Assembly (NCBI GenBank): GCA_022826005.1
Contig: JAJDVT010000070.1
Span: forward strand, 85,531 to 149,530
Source of the DNA: Gemmatimonadota bacterium
GTDB lineage: Bacteria > Gemmatimonadota > Gemmatimonadetes > Longimicrobiales > Gaopeijiaceae
DNA: 64,000 bases
Direction of reading: 5' to 3'
The notes under the pieces were generated by a model. It was not told the DNA's origin. It searched no databases and saw only the letters and a list, made by a program, of their open reading frames with translations. This document shows, piece by piece, positions 1-9,496 of the stretch (positions are counted from its first letter, which is position 1; each line of letters opens with the position of its first letter). A program made the position numbers and the translations under genes.

Positions 1-2116
1 CGCCATCCGCTTCGGCCGCGGCGATCTCGTCGGTAAGCCCGTCGAGCCCCGGATACGTCCGCTCCAGCTCCCGGCGCAGCTCCCCGGCGCTGCGCCAGCT
101 CTCCAGCCGCTGGGCCGCAACCTCGGCGCCCCGGTCCGGATCGCCGTCTCCGAGCGCCGCAAGCCGCGCCTCGAGGTCGTGAAGCTCCTGCGCGGCTGCC
201 GTCCCCGCAGCCCCGGCGTCCGCCCGCTCGGCTTCGATTCGCTCGAGCTGCCGCTCGGAGACCCGCGCTGCCTCCCGCGCCTTGAGCGCCGCGTCCAGGA
301 GCGAACCCAGTACTCGCGCGGCTACCGGAGTCTCGCCGCCGGAGTGGTACGACAGCGCCTCACGCACCCGCGCGATCTCCCCGCCTGCGCGCTCCATCCT
401 CTCGCGGCGGAACTCCGCCTCAAGCTTGCGCTCCCGCAGGCGCTCCGCGAGTTCGGCCATCTTCTCGATCCCGGCGGACAGGTCCGGCCCGGGAGCCTCC
501 AGCAGCGGCTCCCGGATGGGGAGCCCGGCTACCATCGTCCGCACGGTCTCCTTCGCGTCCCCCTCCTTGCCCTTCAGCGCCTCGACCCTTTCGGACCGGC
601 GTTTCTCGGCTTCCTCCACCGCGAGCCTGTACTGCCGGTAGCGAATGCTCCGGGCGACCCGCCCGGCCAGCGTGATCAGACCGCCGCCGCCGAAGAAGAC
701 AGCGGCGCTGGCCGCAAACGCCGCGGTGATGCGGGTTCCCCCGATTGTCTCGAACACGAAATCGGGGTAGAGGAACCCCCACGCCGCCAGCGCCAGTCCC
801 CCGGCGAGCAGCACCACTCCGGCGGCGAGCGACGGCCAGCCGGGCTTCGTCAGCGGCGACGGCCGGATGGCCCCGTTCTCCTTGCCGGCCCGATGCGCCA
901 ACAGACTCTCCCGCGACTTGTGAGCGATCGCCACCTGTTCGCGAAGCTCCCCGGAGTCGACGCGGGCGCAGTCTTCTCGCGGAACCTCGTCCCAGGGCTC
1001 CGTGAAGAGCACCGCTCCCAGCTCCGCGCAACGCGCCTCCAGCGCGCGGACCTCGGCTTCCGACTCCTCCGCTTCCCGCTTCATCTCCGCCATCGCGGTC
1101 ATATGGGCCACGGCTCGGCGAACATCCTCCTCGATCGCTGCCACCTTCTCGTAGCGGGCCTGGTAGTCCCGCACGCCTTCCGCACAAAGCGCCGCCTCGC
1201 GATCAAGCTGTTCGATCCTCGCTCCGGCCTCGGCGCGACGGGCGCGCAGCGCCTCGAGGCCGCCCGCAGGGTCCGCCGGAAGCCCCCCGGGCAAACCGCC
1301 ATCCTCCGCTCCCGCGCCGTCGGCGGCCCGCCGGAGCTCCTCGATCCGTGCCAGCGCCCGCCGCACCGGGAGCAGACGGTTCAGGCGGTGTTCGAGGCGC
1401 TCGCGGCGTTCCTGTTCGCGCTCCTCCTCAGCGCGCAGCGCCTCCAGGGCCCCCTCGGCCTCCGCCCGCTCGGCCGCCTTGCCGCGCAGCATGCGGTCCA
1501 GTTCCAGCGCGTGACGCCGCCGATCGTTCAGGTCCGCGATTTCGCTGCGCAGCGCCCGCACGCGGGGGCGGCCGCGATTGTCGGGACGCCAGAGCTGGTT
1601 GGCCTCGGCCCCGAACTCGCCCGCGACCGTTCTGGCGGGCCGCACGTCCTTCACGCCCATCGCGCCGACCAGCCGGTCCTGTACCAGCGCCCAGCTCTCA
1701 CCCTCGATCCGGGCCAGTTCGGCCAGCGTCAGCGCGTAGACCTGCCGGAAGACTCCCCGCGTCACGTGCTCCACCGCGGGCAGCCTCCGGTTGGCGAGGT
1801 TCAGGGCTCCATCGTCCGTCGCCATCTGCCCCGAGGGGGCCGACGTGAGCCGGCGGCGCACCTCCTGCTCGCCCCCGCCGTCCAGCCGGATGCGGCCGCG
1901 CCCCTCCGGGGAGCCGCCGGACCACGGCGTGTAGGGATGGCCCGCGCGGTTGGCCGGGTGAAAGCCGAAGAGCAAGGTCGTCAGGAAGGAGAAGAAGGTG
2001 GACTTGCCGCTCTCGTTGGGGCCGAGGACGACGACGATCGAGGGCAGCGCCTCCTCTCCGGTCGAGAGGTCCGCCAGGCACCCGTAGCGATCGATGCGGA
2101 CGGACTCGAACCTCAT
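1..2116 (-). CDS. YhaN/SbcC-like AAA ATPase, C-terminus cut by window edge
   Basis: This is probably the ATPase half of a two-gene DNA repair nuclease complex related to SbcC/Rad50 and YhaN. Walker A (GPNESGKST) lies at residues 32-40, after a short N-terminal strand that begins MRFESVRIDRYG. A long charged, Glu/Arg/Ala-rich coiled-coil stretch follows. Around residues 415-440 and 455-480 there are two hydrophobic segments, which YhaN-type members have and SbcC lacks, so I prefer YhaN. The ATG overlaps the stop of the upstream nuclease gene (ATGA), so the two are probably translationally coupled. The C-terminal ATPase half (signature, Walker B) would lie outside the window. Family membership is from motif and neighbour; substrate is inferred. 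Confidence 0.8.
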   Translation of the reverse strand, partial: MRFESVRIDRYGCLADLSTGEEALPSIVVVLGPNESGKSTFFSFLTTLLFGFHPANRAGHPYTPWSGGSPEGRGRIRLDGGGEQEVRRRLTSAPSGQMATDDGALNLANRRLPAVEHVTRGVFRQVYALTLAELARIEGESWALVQDRLVGAMGVKDVRPARTVAGEFGAEANQLWRPDNRGRPRVRALRSEIADLNDRRRHALELDRMLRGKAAERAEAEGALEALRAEEEREQERRERLEHRLNRLLPVRRALARIEELRRAADGAGAEDGGLPGGLPADPAGGLEALRARRAEAGARIEQLDREAALCAEGVRDYQARYEKVAAIEEDVRRAVAHMTAMAEMKREAEESEAEVRALEARCAELGAVLFTEPWDEVPREDCARVDSGELREQVAIAHKSRESLLAHRAGKENGAIRPSPLTKPGWPSLAAGVVLLAGGLALAAWGFLYPDFVFETIGGTRITAAFAASAAVFFGGGGLITLAGRVARSIRYRQYRLAVEEAEKRRSERVEALKGKEGDAKETVRTMVAGLPIREPLLEAPGPDLSAGIEKMAELAERLRERKLEAEFRRERMERAGGEIARVREALSYHSGGETPVAARVLGSLLDAALKAREAARVSERQLERIEAERADAGAAGTAAAQELHDLEARLAALGDGDPDRGAEVAAQRLESWRSAGELRRELERTYPGLDGLTDEIAAAEADG

Positions 2117-3363
2117 TCCCGGCCCCCCGCGGTCTCCAGCATGCGCTCCAGTATCTCCGCCTCACTGCCCGCGAGGAGGCGGCGCACGTAGTCGCCCACC
2201 GTGGCGTCGCGCTCGGGGTCGAAGCCGGCGAGATCGGTCTCGGCGACCTCGAAGTCCTCGCCTCCGCCCGCGACCTCCCGGCAGAGGCGCAGCGTTGCGC
2301 CCAGCACGTCCCGGCGGTCCACGTGCTCTTCGGGCCGCACCCTGGGATGAACCCGCGCGCGCACCTCGGCGCCGACGGCGCCCAGCCTCGCCGCGACCTC
2401 GTCCTCGATCGTCTCCAGCTCCTGGGGCTCCCGCAGCTGGCGCCAGATCGGCGACGGCCCGGTGAGCTCCACCGCCACCATCCACTCGGCGCCCTCGCTG
2501 GGCGCGTCGGCGGCCCGGGCTTCATCCCACGCGCGCACCACCTCCCCGGCGACCTCGTCGAGCGTGGTCGCGTCGGCCAGGGTGGACACGGCCAGCTTCT
2601 CCCACCGCACCGGCGCGAACTCCCGGAACTCCACGGCCGGGCGCGCAGGGTCGCCGAGGTCGACGAGGAGGCCGCCCTTCGGCCCCGTCTCGCGGGGGCT
2701 CCGACCCTGCAGGTTGCCGCAGTAGTGGACGGGGGGGTCGCCGGAGAGCTCCTGGCGGAGGTGGACGTGGCCGAGCGCCCAGTAGTGGAAGCCGGCGGTC
2801 CGGAGATGTTCCAGGGCGGAGGGGGCATAGGCGCGGTGCGCCTGCCGGGCGGTGGCGGTGGCGACCTGGGTGTGCAGGAGGGCCACCTGGGGAACGCGCG
2901 TGTCCGGGGCCGGCGCGAGGCGGCGGGACAGGTCGCCGGTTTCGTGGGCGGTGGCGTGTCCCGCGCCGGTGACGTGGCCCGCCAACTCGCCCGTGCGGCC
3001 GTGGACGGGGACCGTGACGGGATCTCCCCGGGCGATGACGGTGACGCCGCCGGGCCAGTCGAGGCCGGTTGCGCGGTGGCCGGTGCCGGGGTCGTGATTG
3101 CCGGTGGCGTAGACGACCTGGATGCCCGCGTCCGCCAGGCGGCCAAGATGTTGCAGCAGGAACCGCTCGGTCTCGAAGGACAGATGGGGGCCGTCGAAGA
3201 GATCCCCGGCGATCAGCAGCGCGTCCACCTCTTCGGCAAGGGCGGTGCTGACGCAGCGCTCGAGCGCCTCGAGGGAAGCGTGCCGCAGGCGGCTGCGCAG
3301 GGCGTCGGGGCGGCCCGCGAACGCCGTGTCGAGGTGTACATCCGAGATGTGGATGAAGCGCAA
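2113..3363 (-). CDS. Metallophosphoesterase, YhaO/SbcD-like DNA exonuclease
   Basis: A 416-residue calcineurin-like phosphoesterase, likely the nuclease partner of the YhaN-like ATPase that overlaps its 3' end by 4 bases. The metal-binding motifs appear in family order: DVHLD (residues 8-12), GDLFDG, GNHDPG and GHVHLR. The predicted role is Mn-dependent DNA end processing. The frame stays open further upstream, but conserved sequence begins at RFIHISD. A TTG codon directly before it, preceded by GGAG at a 6-base gap, is the best start. Neighbour and domain agree, so the pair is secure; whether it acts like SbcCD or like the less studied YhaNO cannot be told from sequence. Confidence 0.85.
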   Translation of the reverse strand: MRFIHISDVHLDTAFAGRPDALRSRLRHASLEALERCVSTALAEEVDALLIAGDLFDGPHLSFETERFLLQHLGRLADAGIQVVYATGNHDPGTGHRATGLDWPGGVTVIARGDPVTVPVHGRTGELAGHVTGAGHATAHETGDLSRRLAPAPDTRVPQVALLHTQVATATARQAHRAYAPSALEHLRTAGFHYWALGHVHLRQELSGDPPVHYCGNLQGRSPRETGPKGGLLVDLGDPARPAVEFREFAPVRWEKLAVSTLADATTLDEVAGEVVRAWDEARAADAPSEGAEWMVAVELTGPSPIWRQLREPQELETIEDEVAARLGAVGAEVRARVHPRVRPEEHVDRRDVLGATLRLCREVAGGGEDFEVAETDLAGFDPERDATVGDYVRRLLAGSEAEILERMLETAGGRE

Positions 3364-3599
3364 GGGCGGCTCCGGCGTTGGACGACGTTCGACCGCACGG
3401 CTGGACCACGGTGCGGCCCCGGCCGGCGGTTCCGGCGTCGGGTGCGATCTGCCCCCGAAAGGTAACGTCTGGCGGTGCGCGGGGTGGTTGGGTAATCTTC
3501 TGTCATGACCCCCTCGCTGATCCGATCCACACGGTGCCCGGCGCCGTCGGCAGCGCCCGCCTCCACCGCCTGAGGCGTGGACTCCAACCCCGTGAGGCG

Positions 3600-6500
3600 A
3601 TGACTCCAGCGGAAGGCGTGGAACAGTCGGCTGGCCGGGCATCCGGAGCCCCCGCGGCCCCAGGGGTAGACACCCCCGAGAAGTCGCAGGTGATTGAAGC
3701 CGTGCTGGCCATCCTCCGCGAGGAGGTGGACGACGACCGCTACCGGTTGCTGGCAAAGTTCGTCCCGTTCTTTCTCGGCAAGGCCCCGGCCGACCTGCTG
3801 GAGGAGCGGAGCACCGGGCACCTGGCCAAGATGTGTCACAATTCCTTCCGCTTCCTCGATCGGAGCCGGCCGGACCGTGTGGATGTCGAGGTGCTGAATC
3901 CGAAGGAATCGGCGACGGGCTGGTATGCTCCGGTCACCATCGTCCGCACCAACATCTCCGAGCGTCCCTTCATCGTTGATTCGATCCGCGAATTCCTCCA
4001 TTCGCAGGAGCGGCGGATCGCGCACCTGGTCTATCCGCTGATGACCGTGAAGCGGGACGCGGACGGTTGGATCACCGATCTGCTGCCCCCTGGCGAGCGC
4101 ACCCGCACCGAGTCGATGGTCTACGCCGAGGTCACGCGCGTCGAAGACCCGGAGATGCTCGAGTCGCTGCGCGAGGAGACGGCCCGCCGGCTCGAGGACG
4201 TGGTCAAGGCGACCGACGACTTCGGCCTCATGGTGGACAAGATCGGCGATGTGGTCTCCGAGCTGAGTTTCCGCATGCGCGACCTGCGCGAACAACGTGA
4301 AGAGTTCCGCGAAATCCAGGCGTTCCTGCGCTGGCTCAGGGACGGCGGCTTCGTCTTTCTCGGTTATCGGTCCTATGCCTTCGCTCCAGAGGAACCGGGC
4401 GGGGAATTGTCGGTGATGATCGAACACGGATCGGGTCTCGGCATCCTGCAGGACGACGAGGATTCGGCCTATGCGCGCCCGGTGCCGATGAGCGAACTCC
4501 CGCCGGAGATGCAGGAACGCGCGCTGTCGGGCCCGCTCCTGATCATCAGCAAGACCAATGCCGAATCCACCGTTCACCGCCGCGCGCGGATGGACTACAT
4601 CGGCATCAAGAAGCTGCGCTCCGACGGTTCGGTTGCGGGTGAGCACAGGTTCCTGGGGCTCTTCACCTCCGCCGCCTACGCCGAGCCCGCGCAGGACATA
4701 CCGATCCTCCGACAGAAGCTGACCGCCGTCCTCGCAGCCTCGGGGCTCGCGGAGGGATCGCACGACTACAAGGAGGTCATCACGATCTTCGGCTCGCTCC
4801 CGAAGGAGGAACTCTTCCTCGCCTCGGCGGACGAGATCCTGGATGAAATCCGCACGATCCTGATCCGCTACAACACGGCCGAAGTCTTCGTGTCGGTCCG
4901 GCGCGACGCACTGGGGCGGGGCGTCTCGATCATGGTTGTGCTCCCGCGCAACCGATTCTCCGGCAGCTTCCGCCGGGAATTCGAGAGCTGGCTGGTAACC
5001 CGCTACTCCGCGGAGATCCTGAACTATCACCTGGCGATGAGCGCCGGCGACCAGGCCCGCCTGCACTTCTACCTCGGCGGCCCTCCCGAACGGCTCGCCG
5101 AGGCGGACGGCGAGGAGCTTACCGCGACGGTTGCCGACCTGACCCGCTCCTGGCTCGACGAGGTGCGCGATCTGCTGGCCGGGATCCGTCCCCCCGACGA
5201 GGCCCGCCAGCTCGCCAGGTACTACGAGCGTGCCTTCGCACCCGAATACAAGGCCGCGAACGATCCTCGGGTGGCGGTGCGGGACATCGAGGAACTCGAG
5301 GCGATGCGACTGGACGGCCGCACGGAGTCGGTGCGCTTCTTCGAAGATCATTCCGACGGCGGCAAATGCGAGCTGAAGGTCTACATCAAGCACCACCAGA
5401 TCATCCTGTCGGACTTCATGCCGGTGTTGGAAAACTGCGGACTCCGGGTTATCGCGGTCGCACCGTTCGAACTGCGTGAGGAGGGCAAGGAGGACTCGGT
5501 CATCTACAGCTTCGATGTCCAGAACTCGGAGGGAGAACACCTGGACGTTGAGGGCCGGGCGGATGTGCTGTCGGAGACGATCCTGGCAGTGCGGGCCGGC
5601 GACGCCAGCAACGACGGATTCAACCGGCTGGTGCAGCGCACGGGGATGGCCTGGCGGGAGGTCGACGTGCTGCGCGCCTACGCCAGCTACGCCTTCCAGG
5701 TCGGCGCGGTCCCCAGCCGGCAGGTGCTCCCGACGGCGCTGGACAGCTATCCCGCCATCGGGGAACTCCTCTTCCGGCTGTTTGAGGTCCGCTTCGATCC
5801 CGACAGGCCGGACCGGATCGAGGACCGGGAAAAGAAGGTCGCGGAGCTCAAGAGTCTCCTCACCCAGGAGCTGGTCGCGGTGAGTTCGCTCGCTCACGAC
5901 CGCGCGTTGCGCGCGTACCAGACCGTGATCCTGGCGACGATCCGCACCAACTACTACCGGAACGGGGCGCGCGCGCCCACCCGCCGTTCGGGGGGCGTGC
6001 CGTACGTCTCCTTCAAGTTCGACAGCGAGCAGTTGCAGGCGGTTTCGAAGAGCCGCCTGAAGTACGAAGTGTGGGTGCGCTCGTCGCGCATGGAGGGGAT
6101 CCACCTGCGTGGTGCCGCCGTGGCGCGCGGGGGGATTCGCCACTCCGACCGTCCGGACGACTTCCGCACCGAGGTCATGGGCCTCGTCAACACGCAGGTG
6201 GTCAAGAACGCGCTGATCGTGCCGAGCGGCTCCAAGGGCGGGTTTGTCTGCCTGCACTCGCTGCCGACACGGGACGAGATGGCGCACGAGGCGAAGGAGC
6301 AATACCGCACGCTGATGCGGGGGCTGCTCGACATCACCGACGACCTGAAGGGTGCCGCCGCGCCCCCGGAGGGCGTCATCCGCTACGACGGATTCGACCC
6401 CTACCTGGTCGTGGCCGCCGACAAGGGGACGGCCCCCTTCTCGGACACCGCCAACGCGATCGCCGCCGAGTACGGCTTCTGGCTGGACGATGCCTTCGCG

Positions 6501-8510
6501 TCCGGCGGCTCGAACGGGTACGACCACAAGGAGGTGGGGATCACCGCCCGGGGCGCCTGGGAGTCGGTCAAGCGGCACTTCCGCGAAATGGGCCGGAACA
6601 CCCAGCAGGATCCCTTCACGGTGGTGGGGATCGGCGACATGAGCGGGGACGTCTTCGGCAATGGCATGCTCCTCTCGCCGGAGATCCGTCTCGTGGCCGC
6701 CTTCGACCACCGCCACGTCTTCATCGATCCCGACCCCGACGCGGAAGCCTCCTTCGAGGAACGCAGGCGCCTGTTCGACAGGCCCCGCTCAACATGGGAC
6801 GACTACGACCGCGAGAGGCTCTCCCAGGGAGGGATGATCGTGTCGCGCGGGGTCAAGTCGGTCGACCTGACGCCCGAGGCGAAGGCGGCTCTTGGGGTGG
6901 AGGACGGCGCGGGCTCGCTGGACGGCGAGTCGCTGATCCGGGCGGTGCTCAAGGCGCCCGTCGATCTGCTCTGGAACGGGGGAATCGGGACCTATGTGAA
7001 GGCCGACGACGAGAGTCACGCGGACGCGGGCGACAACTCCAACGACCCGGTGCGGGTCAACACGAGCGAGCTGCGCGCCAAGGTCGTGGGCGAGGGCGGC
7101 AACCTCGGCTTCACGCAGGCGGCACGGGTCGAGTACGCGCTTGGCGGCGGCCGCATCAACACCGACGCGCTGGATAACTCCGGCGGCGTCAACCTCTCCG
7201 ACCGCGAGGTGAACCTCAAGATCCTCCTCAACGAGGTCCTGAACACCGGCACGGTCTCCCGGGACGAACGCAACGACCTCGTGCACCGGCTCACGGACAC
7301 CGTCGCCGAACTCGTCGTGCACGACAACGAGTCCGGCTGCCAGGCGGTGTCGCTGGACGAATACCGGGCCCGGCGTGACATCGGCCGGTTCTGGGCGCTC
7401 ATGACGCGGCTGAGCCGCATCGGGCTGCTCGACCGCGACGCGGAGGGGCTTCCTTCCTGGGATGTTCTCAGCTCCCGCAAGGAGGCGCACCAGTCGCTGA
7501 CCCGCCCCGAACTCTCGGTGCTCCTCTCCTACGCCAAGCTGCACCTCAAGTCCGCCCTGCTGGCTTCCGAGCTCCCCGACGACCCATCGGCCGCCGACTA
7601 CTTCTTCGGGTACTTTCCGCCGGAGGCTCTCCAGGTGGTCGGGCGCGACCACGCCGTGAACCACCGGTTGCGCCGCGAGATCGTCGCCTGCCAGATGACC
7701 AACGACCTCGTCGACCTCATGGGGTCCACCTTCGTCGACCGGCTTGCGCAGGAGACCGGCCGCGAGGAGGTGGAGATCGCGCGCGCATGGCTGGTCGCCG
7801 CCCGGCTCACGCAGCACGACGCGATCCTGGAGGAGATCCGGTCCCGGGAGGAGAGCGTCTCGACCGCCGTGACCTACCGTTGGACGATGGGGCTGGCCCG
7901 GGTGCTGGAACAGACCACGCGCTGGGTCCTCAACAACTGCGACCCCGAGGAGTCGACGACTTCGCTGATCGAGGGCAGCCGCGTGGGGCTGGAGGCGCTG
8001 CGCGAAGAGTTCCACGAGATCGTCGCCGGCGAGGACCGCGACAACTTCATGTCCAGGGTGAAGAGCGGCACCCCCAGGCCCGAGGACGAGCCGTTCGTGC
8101 AGAAGCTCATGGCGCTTCACTTCCTCGACCACCTCCTCGAGATCCTGCACCTCGCGCGCGCCACGGACACCGACCCCCTCAAGGCGGCGATGGTCTACTA
8201 CTGGGTGACCGAGGAGCTGCGCATCCCCTGGCTCATGCGCACGATCGAGAACCGGGGCAACCAGGACAGGTGGCAGCAGCGCTGGGCGCTGGGGCTGGTC
8301 CGGGACCTCGGCGCGATCCGCCGCAACCTCACCGAAGGCGCGCTGGACGGCGAGGGGACGCTGGCGGACGCGCTCGGCTTCGGAGGGGACGACGCCCGCC
8401 TGTCACGCTTCCACGAGGTGCTGCAGGAGGTGGAGGCGGAAGAGCCGGTCAGCCTGGCCGGGATCTCGGTGGCGATTCAGGAGATCCGGCATCTGGCGCT
8501 GAAGGGGTAG
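3600..8510 (+). CDS. NAD-specific glutamate dehydrogenase, large (about 180 kDa) type
   Basis: Converts L-glutamate and NAD+ to 2-oxoglutarate, ammonium and NADH in the cytoplasm. The 1,636 residues match the usual size of the large bacterial NAD-GDH family. An extended N-terminal regulatory region fills the first half. The catalytic region starts near residue 840 with RGGIRHSDRPDDFRTE, followed by PSGSKGGF (about residue 875), which carries the family's lysine. A dinucleotide-binding glycine motif, GIGDMSGDVFGNGM, lies near residue 1010. The ATG at 3600 fits the start of conserved sequence; the frame is open about 74 codons further upstream without similarity. Transcribed alone, away from the yhaO-like gene. 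Its 3' end overlaps the convergent exopolyphosphatase gene by 62 bases. Confidence 0.93.
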   Translation: MTPAEGVEQSAGRASGAPAAPGVDTPEKSQVIEAVLAILREEVDDDRYRLLAKFVPFFLGKAPADLLEERSTGHLAKMCHNSFRFLDRSRPDRVDVEVLNPKESATGWYAPVTIVRTNISERPFIVDSIREFLHSQERRIAHLVYPLMTVKRDADGWITDLLPPGERTRTESMVYAEVTRVEDPEMLESLREETARRLEDVVKATDDFGLMVDKIGDVVSELSFRMRDLREQREEFREIQAFLRWLRDGGFVFLGYRSYAFAPEEPGGELSVMIEHGSGLGILQDDEDSAYARPVPMSELPPEMQERALSGPLLIISKTNAESTVHRRARMDYIGIKKLRSDGSVAGEHRFLGLFTSAAYAEPAQDIPILRQKLTAVLAASGLAEGSHDYKEVITIFGSLPKEELFLASADEILDEIRTILIRYNTAEVFVSVRRDALGRGVSIMVVLPRNRFSGSFRREFESWLVTRYSAEILNYHLAMSAGDQARLHFYLGGPPERLAEADGEELTATVADLTRSWLDEVRDLLAGIRPPDEARQLARYYERAFAPEYKAANDPRVAVRDIEELEAMRLDGRTESVRFFEDHSDGGKCELKVYIKHHQIILSDFMPVLENCGLRVIAVAPFELREEGKEDSVIYSFDVQNSEGEHLDVEGRADVLSETILAVRAGDASNDGFNRLVQRTGMAWREVDVLRAYASYAFQVGAVPSRQVLPTALDSYPAIGELLFRLFEVRFDPDRPDRIEDREKKVAELKSLLTQELVAVSSLAHDRALRAYQTVILATIRTNYYRNGARAPTRRSGGVPYVSFKFDSEQLQAVSKSRLKYEVWVRSSRMEGIHLRGAAVARGGIRHSDRPDDFRTEVMGLVNTQVVKNALIVPSGSKGGFVCLHSLPTRDEMAHEAKEQYRTLMRGLLDITDDLKGAAAPPEGVIRYDGFDPYLVVAADKGTAPFSDTANAIAAEYGFWLDDAFASGGSNGYDHKEVGITARGAWESVKRHFREMGRNTQQDPFTVVGIGDMSGDVFGNGMLLSPEIRLVAAFDHRHVFIDPDPDAEASFEERRRLFDRPRSTWDDYDRERLSQGGMIVSRGVKSVDLTPEAKAALGVEDGAGSLDGESLIRAVLKAPVDLLWNGGIGTYVKADDESHADAGDNSNDPVRVNTSELRAKVVGEGGNLGFTQAARVEYALGGGRINTDALDNSGGVNLSDREVNLKILLNEVLNTGTVSRDERNDLVHRLTDTVAELVVHDNESGCQAVSLDEYRARRDIGRFWALMTRLSRIGLLDRDAEGLPSWDVLSSRKEAHQSLTRPELSVLLSYAKLHLKSALLASELPDDPSAADYFFGYFPPEALQVVGRDHAVNHRLRREIVACQMTNDLVDLMGSTFVDRLAQETGREEVEIARAWLVAARLTQHDAILEEIRSREESVSTAVTYRWTMGLARVLEQTTRWVLNNCDPEESTTSLIEGSRVGLEALREEFHEIVAGEDRDNFMSRVKSGTPRPEDEPFVQKLMALHFLDHLLEILHLARATDTDPLKAAMVYYWVTEELRIPWLMRTIENRGNQDRWQQRWALGLVRDLGAIRRNLTEGALDGEGTLADALGFGGDDARLSRFHEVLQEVEAEEPVSLAGISVAIQEIRHLALKG

Positions 8511-9447
8511 CAGCAGCCTCACGCTCTGCCACGTCCAGCAGCACCCCGTCCTTCACGCCCACGCTCGGCACCACGATGTGCTCGGCGCGGGCGAGCTGCG
8601 CGAAGTGCCGGTAGACCAGCGCGGCCGGCAGGATCACGTCGGCGCGGTCGGGGCGCATGCGGAGTTCGGCGATCCGCTCCGGGACCGTCATCGCGTTCAG
8701 GAGATGAATGACCGCGTCGAGGCGGTTCCCCGGCAGAATGGCCAGCTTGAGCGGATCCAGGTAGCTGAGCGCGAGTCGCGCGATGGCTTCGATGTTGCCA
8801 CCGGTCGCGGCGAACGCGGTGGGGCCGGGGTACGCGTCGGGAGGGGGAATGGTCAGGGGGCGGAGTTGGCGCCTCACCCAATCGTGCAGCGAATCGTGAC
8901 AGCCGTGCGCCGCGGCAAGGGTCTCCAGGAGCCGCACCGTGCCGATCCGGTACGATTCGCTCCAGAGGATCCCCGCGCTGTCGACCAGCGACACCTCCAC
9001 GCTCCCGCCACCCAGATCCACCAGGATCCACCGTCCCCGGGACAGGTCCACCCGGGTTCGCACCGCGAGGTGGACGAGCCGCGCCTCCTCCGCCCCGCTG
9101 ATCGGTTCCAGTGCGATCCCGGACTCGGCCAGGATTCTCGCCAGGAATTCGTCCCGGTTGCCCGCTTCACGGGTCGCGCTGGTGGCGACCGCGCGAAATG
9201 CCTCCACGTCCAGCGAGTCCAGTTCCTGCCGGAATCCGCGAAACGCCCGCACCGCGTCTTCCATGGTGGCGTCGTCCAGCCCGCCAACCGTGAATACGCG
9301 GTGCCCGAGCCGGATCGGCTCCCGGGTCCTGTGGACGACGGTGTGCGATCCCGGCCCGTCGAAGTCGGCCACAACCAGCCGGATCGCGTTCGATCCGGCG
9401 TCTATGGCGGCGACCCGCCGCGTGCACCTGCGCGACTTCAAGGTCAC
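8449..9447 (-). CDS. ppx: Ppx/GppA family exopolyphosphatase
   Basis: A 332-residue member of the Ppx/GppA phosphatase family, which hydrolyses polyphosphate ends or pppGpp in the cytoplasm. Phosphate-binding loop 1 is DAGSNAIRL (residues 16-24), and the second loop, DLGGGSVEV, lies near residue 150. Its length fits the single-module family members without the C-terminal HD domain. It lies downstream of the CPBP protease on the same strand with a 49-base gap, so it may be the last gene of that transcript. The start is a GTG with a weak ribosome site; a TTG two codons later is an alternative. Ppx and GppA activities cannot be told apart from sequence alone. Confidence 0.88.
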   Translation of the reverse strand: MTLKSRRCTRRVAAIDAGSNAIRLVVADFDGPGSHTVVHRTREPIRLGHRVFTVGGLDDATMEDAVRAFRGFRQELDSLDVEAFRAVATSATREAGNRDEFLARILAESGIALEPISGAEEARLVHLAVRTRVDLSRGRWILVDLGGGSVEVSLVDSAGILWSESYRIGTVRLLETLAAAHGCHDSLHDWVRRQLRPLTIPPPDAYPGPTAFAATGGNIEAIARLALSYLDPLKLAILPGNRLDAVIHLLNAMTVPERIAELRMRPDRADVILPAALVYRHFAQLARAEHIVVPSVGVKDGVLLDVAEREAAATPSAPDAGSPESPPRSRPG

Positions 9448-9496
9448 CCGGGGCGCGGGCGCACCCGGGGCCCGGGCGCACCGAAACTCTCACAGT

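Noticed and set aside
179..2191. 670-codon open frame on the plus strand over the YhaN-like gene
   Set aside because: The minus strand has Walker A and coiled coil; the plus frame is Pro/Arg/Leu-rich noise.
3213..6716. 1,167-codon open frame on the minus strand opposite glutamate dehydrogenase
   Set aside because: It mirrors the codon pattern of the real gene, is rich in His/Arg/Pro/Asp and has no domain motifs; such antisense frames are expected at this GC content.
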